A stretch of DNA of 64,000 nt from GCA-2708415 sp964353185 (GTDB lineage: Bacteria; Pseudomonadota; Alphaproteobacteria; Micavibrionales; Micavibrionaceae). The notes beneath the pieces are model-generated. The model saw nothing but the letters and a program-made list of their open reading frames with translations. It was not told where the DNA came from and made no database searches. The stretch's first letter is position 1; the number at the start of each line of letters is the position of its first letter. The stretch is from contig CAYGUV010000005.1 in assembly GCA_964353185.1 (NCBI GenBank), positions 1 through 64,000 on the forward strand, read 5' to 3'. Positions 61,767-64,000 of the stretch are shown in pieces. Position numbers and translations under genes: made by a program.

Positions 61767-62243
61767 TTATTTATTGATACTTTTTAACATCCAAATAACC
61801 TCTTTATGATGTGTAATACGTTCTATCATAAGATCTTCTGTTTCATCATCTTCCGCTTTTACGGCGGCTTCTTTTGCACTCTGCGCGCAGTCAATGACTT
61901 GCTGGTTTAATTTTATGAGATTATTAACCATCAGATGGGCGCGGGCGTCCGCATCGTCTTTTTCAGATAATGGATTCTTTAAATCTGACATATATTTTAA
62001 AATCTTTTCGTCTTCAAATGGCAGGGCATAGGCATCCAGCGCGCGGATATGTTCGGCAACGACATCAATGGCTTTAAATAATTCGGTATATTGCTCTTCA
62101 AACATGACGTGTAATGAGTGGAATCTTGGGCCTTCCACGTTCCAGTGATAATTATGCTTTTGCAAAAATAGGCTGTATTTTGCCCGCAATACTTCTTGTA
62201 GCGCTTCGACCACGGGGTTGTTTGAATTTATTTCTTCTGACAT
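61767..62243 (-). CDS. dps: Dps/ferritin-like DNA-protection protein
   Basis: 158 aa. QKHNYHWNVEGPRFHSLHVM, then EEQYTELFKAIDVVAEHIRALD, give the inter-subunit ferroxidase His/Asp/Glu residues of Dps. It would store iron and detoxify peroxide as a dodecamer. The N-terminus is short and not Lys-rich, so DNA binding is uncertain. It is encoded convergently with murA, 25 bp apart. Confidence 0.92.
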   Translation of the reverse strand: MSEEINSNNPVVEALQEVLRAKYSLFLQKHNYHWNVEGPRFHSLHVMFEEQYTELFKAIDVVAEHIRALDAYALPFEDEKILKYMSDLKNPLSEKDDADARAHLMVNNLIKLNQQVIDCAQSAKEAAVKAEDDETEDLMIERITHHKEVIWMLKSINK

Positions 62244-62435
62244 GTTTTTTTCCTCTATCTTCTATTTACCTTAACAACGTAAGGCGTTCGTATTTGTTCC
62301 AAGAACATGAAATATTTTTAAATTAGGATATGAAAGCACGCAGTAAATAGTAGGGGGAAGAAATGGTGTGAGGATTTGCCTTTTTCCAAGATTGCGCGTA
62401 TAACATGACATTATTTACAAATACTTAGGACTAAA

Positions 62436-62654
62436 ATGGCTAAAGAAGATCTACTTGAATTTAAAGGTGTTGTGACAGAAATTCTGCCCAATGCGATGTT
62501 TCGTGTGAAATTAGAAAATGATCACGAGATTTTGGCACACGCTGCGGGCAAAATGCGTAAATTCCGTATTCGTGTCTTGTTAGGGGATTCGGTAACAGTT
62601 GAAATGACCCCGTATGATTTGACAAAAGGGCGCATTACATTTCGTGAGAAATAA
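62436..62654 (+). CDS. infA: Translation initiation factor IF-1
   Basis: 72 aa, full length: MAKEDLLEFKGVVTEILPNA, ENDHEILAHAAGKMRKFRIR, ending LTKGRITFREK, a single OB fold. It binds the ribosomal A site during initiation. A strong terminator follows directly. The maf-family gene lies further on in the same direction, an order familiar from alphaproteobacteria. Confidence 0.97.
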   Translation: MAKEDLLEFKGVVTEILPNAMFRVKLENDHEILAHAAGKMRKFRIRVLLGDSVTVEMTPYDLTKGRITFREK

Positions 62655-62680
62655 GTCGTTTATCAATCAAGAGAATATTA

Positions 62681-62706
62681 AGCCGTCGCACAAGACGGCT
62701 TTTTTT
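62681..62706 (+). terminator. Terminator after infA
   Basis: AGCCGTC and GACGGCT pair around a 6-nt loop and are followed by six T residues. Confidence 0.9.
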
Positions 62707-62875
62707 ATGAGAAGCTAAAATTATAGGGGGCAGAAATCACTTGCTCTAAACTAGGGGTAAGCAAGCCTGATCCACCAGATTCAGATTGGCTCCCACCATC
62801 TTGATCTTGCAATACATCATTAATGTTTCCCGCGCTTGCGCACACAAAACTGTTCAGCACACTGAACGACTTCAT
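62705..62875 (-). CDS. Small 56-aa protein, convergent with infA
   Basis: ATG 62875 has GAGG five bases upstream on the minus strand. The product begins MKSFSVLNSFVCASAGNIND and has a Gly/Ser-rich middle (GGSQSESGGSGLLTP). The frame stops at the edge of the infA terminator. It has some character of a small surface or secreted peptide, but no family is recognised. Confidence 0.45.
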   Translation of the reverse strand: MKSFSVLNSFVCASAGNINDVLQDQDGGSQSESGGSGLLTPSLEQVISAPYNFSFS

Positions 62876-63020
62876 CTTCGCCTCGTATAAAATAATACTA
62901 TGTTAGAAATACTTTTTGAAAAGGGAATATGGTGGATTTTGATTGATAAATCAAGAGGCCATTTTAAGAAAAAAATAAGGCCTGACGGCCTTAATTATAA
63001 AATATATCGCAATAATAAAA

Positions 63021-63329
63021 TTACATTTTGAGACTGTTGATTTTTTCAAATCCTGCATAATAGTCTGGACGGCCAAGTGTCGCGGCTCTACCCATCTTAC
63101 TTTCAATGCGTGAGCGACGAACTTCATGGGTTCTTTCCGCTTGCCCTGTCATAGCGTGAAATTTAGGAGCCGGAAGGCCAATTGGTTTTTTATGAAACCA
63201 TTTAACGCCTTTACTATCACTTTCGCCCTCTGCTGCCTCATTAAATACAGGCTCAACATGGTTAAGGACCGCATCTAAAAAAGTACGGCTTAAACGTTTT
63301 AATAGATTTTTTACGACATTTTTTGCCAT
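63021..63329 (-). CDS. Hypothetical 102-aa protein
   Basis: Basic and soluble; starts MAKNVVKNLLKRLSRTFLDA (amphipathic helix) and ends with ATLGRPDYYAGFEKINSLKM. No Cys, no signal peptide, no recognised family. Good ribosome-binding context (AGAGAATATAA is weak). It stands alone, between the 56-aa gene and the divergent maf-family gene. Confidence 0.55.
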   Translation of the reverse strand: MAKNVVKNLLKRLSRTFLDAVLNHVEPVFNEAAEGESDSKGVKWFHKKPIGLPAPKFHAMTGQAERTHEVRRSRIESKMGRAATLGRPDYYAGFEKINSLKM

Positions 63330-63484
63330 TTATATTCTCTATATTAAGTTAACTATGATTACTTAACTTATAATTTATTATACCAAAAATTGAAAGATTT
63401 CTCAATATCTTCGTAAAACATTGTTTTATAAAGATAATTATTATTATCAGTAGTAATTTTTGTCAATATTGTTATGATTCATTC

Positions 63485-64000
63485 ATGAAAAGATACCCCC
63501 TTATTTTGGCGTCTGCATCCCCCAGAAGGCTTGATTTACTTAAACAAATGAACATTTCTCCTGATCATGTGGTGCCCGCAGAAATTGATGAATCACGAAA
63601 AATCAAAGAATCACCCAAAGCATTGGCAAAACGTCTGGCGATGGAAAAAGCGGCGCACGTATATCATGATCATAAAGGAAGCTTTGTTTTAGCGGCAGAC
63701 ACCGTTGTCGCCTGCGGTCAGCAGACGTTGGATAAAGCAGTTAATACGGATCAAGCTTTGGCATTTATTCAAAAACTATCTGGACGTCGCCATCATGTTT
63801 ACGGTGGTATCAGCCTTATTACGCCAGAAGGGAAAGTTTTAACGCGCCTATGTGATACTCTTGTTCAATTCAAAACCCTCACCCCATTAGAAATTGATGC
63901 CTATATTCAGTCAAACGAATGGAACGGTAAGGCGGGCGGATACGCTATCCAAGGGTTTGCGGGTAGTTTCGTCAAATATATGGCGGGATCATATAGTAAT
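63485..64000 (+). CDS. maf: Maf family nucleotide pyrophosphatase, 3' end outside window
   Basis: 172 residues are visible before the window ends. LILASASPRRLDLLKQM at the N-terminus and SFVLAADTVVACG are the Maf signature; KLSGRRHHVYGG and GKAGGYAIQGFAGSFV are further conserved blocks. Maf proteins hydrolyse non-canonical or regular nucleoside triphosphates and affect septation. ATG 63485 is the only good start. Confidence 0.93.
   Translation, partial: MKRYPLILASASPRRLDLLKQMNISPDHVVPAEIDESRKIKESPKALAKRLAMEKAAHVYHDHKGSFVLAADTVVACGQQTLDKAVNTDQALAFIQKLSGRRHHVYGGISLITPEGKVLTRLCDTLVQFKTLTPLEIDAYIQSNEWNGKAGGYAIQGFAGSFVKYMAGSYSN

Overview
The window is an AT-rich chromosomal segment of a low-GC alphaproteobacterium. 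The case for this group is mixed: gene neighbourhoods I associate with it (dcd next to murA, infA followed by a maf-family gene), an Fe-S type cryptochrome/photolyase with its DUF2256 partner, and initiator tRNA sequence. I cannot place it in an order. Large RTX, two-partner-secretion and lectin-type surface proteins point to an aquatic or surface-attached life, which is inference.

Region 1 (1-26484) is an integrative mobilizable element of about 26.4 kb in the 3' half of an initiator tRNA gene. A 48-bp direct repeat (4-51 and 26437-26484) bounds it. Next to attL lies a tyrosine integrase. It is followed by an origin-of-transfer-like zone: two perfect hairpins, then about 210 nt almost without C on the + strand. 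A MOB-C/TraX-type relaxase and a VirD4-type coupling protein come next. No type IV secretion genes are present, so transfer would need a helper. The cargo is an M48 protease, two small membrane proteins with duplicated leaders, a 1646-aa RTX protein with an M10 protease-like domain, an HNH nuclease, an ArdA antirestriction protein behind a structured leader, and a large defence operon. A Fic protein with its own operator closes the element.

The defence operon (14011-25127) is the most unusual part. It reads hsdM, 45-aa ORF, Shedu-type nuclease, 313-aa unknown, hsdS, UG/Abi-type reverse transcriptase, hsdR, DUF4268/NucS-like nuclease. From hsdM to hsdR every junction overlaps or nearly abuts. 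A reverse transcriptase and a Shedu-like nuclease are thus built into a type I restriction-modification operon.

Region 2 (26485-37715) starts with the 3' remnant of another RTX gene directly at attR. It continues with a divergent two-partner secretion pair, TpsB and a 2893-aa TpsA.

Region 3 (37933-49400) holds leuA, an RRM protein, a lipid kinase operon, a Crp/Fnr regulator, a DUF4112 protein, the photolyase with DUF2256, an orphan flagellin with a LamG-like insertion, an RTX protein with a C-type-lectin-like domain, and an MgtC-family protein.

Region 4 (49683-64000) is mainly core chromosome: rluD, a leucine-dehydrogenase-family gene, glpD-glpK, tRNA-Val and tRNA-Thr, dcd, murA, dps, infA and a maf-family gene cut by the window end. 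Inside it lies a 1.9-kb segment flanked by 33-bp repeats derived from the tRNA-Val 3' end, which carries one Tat-signal protein with a degenerate GGDEF domain. It looks like a second, eroded tRNA-targeted insertion.
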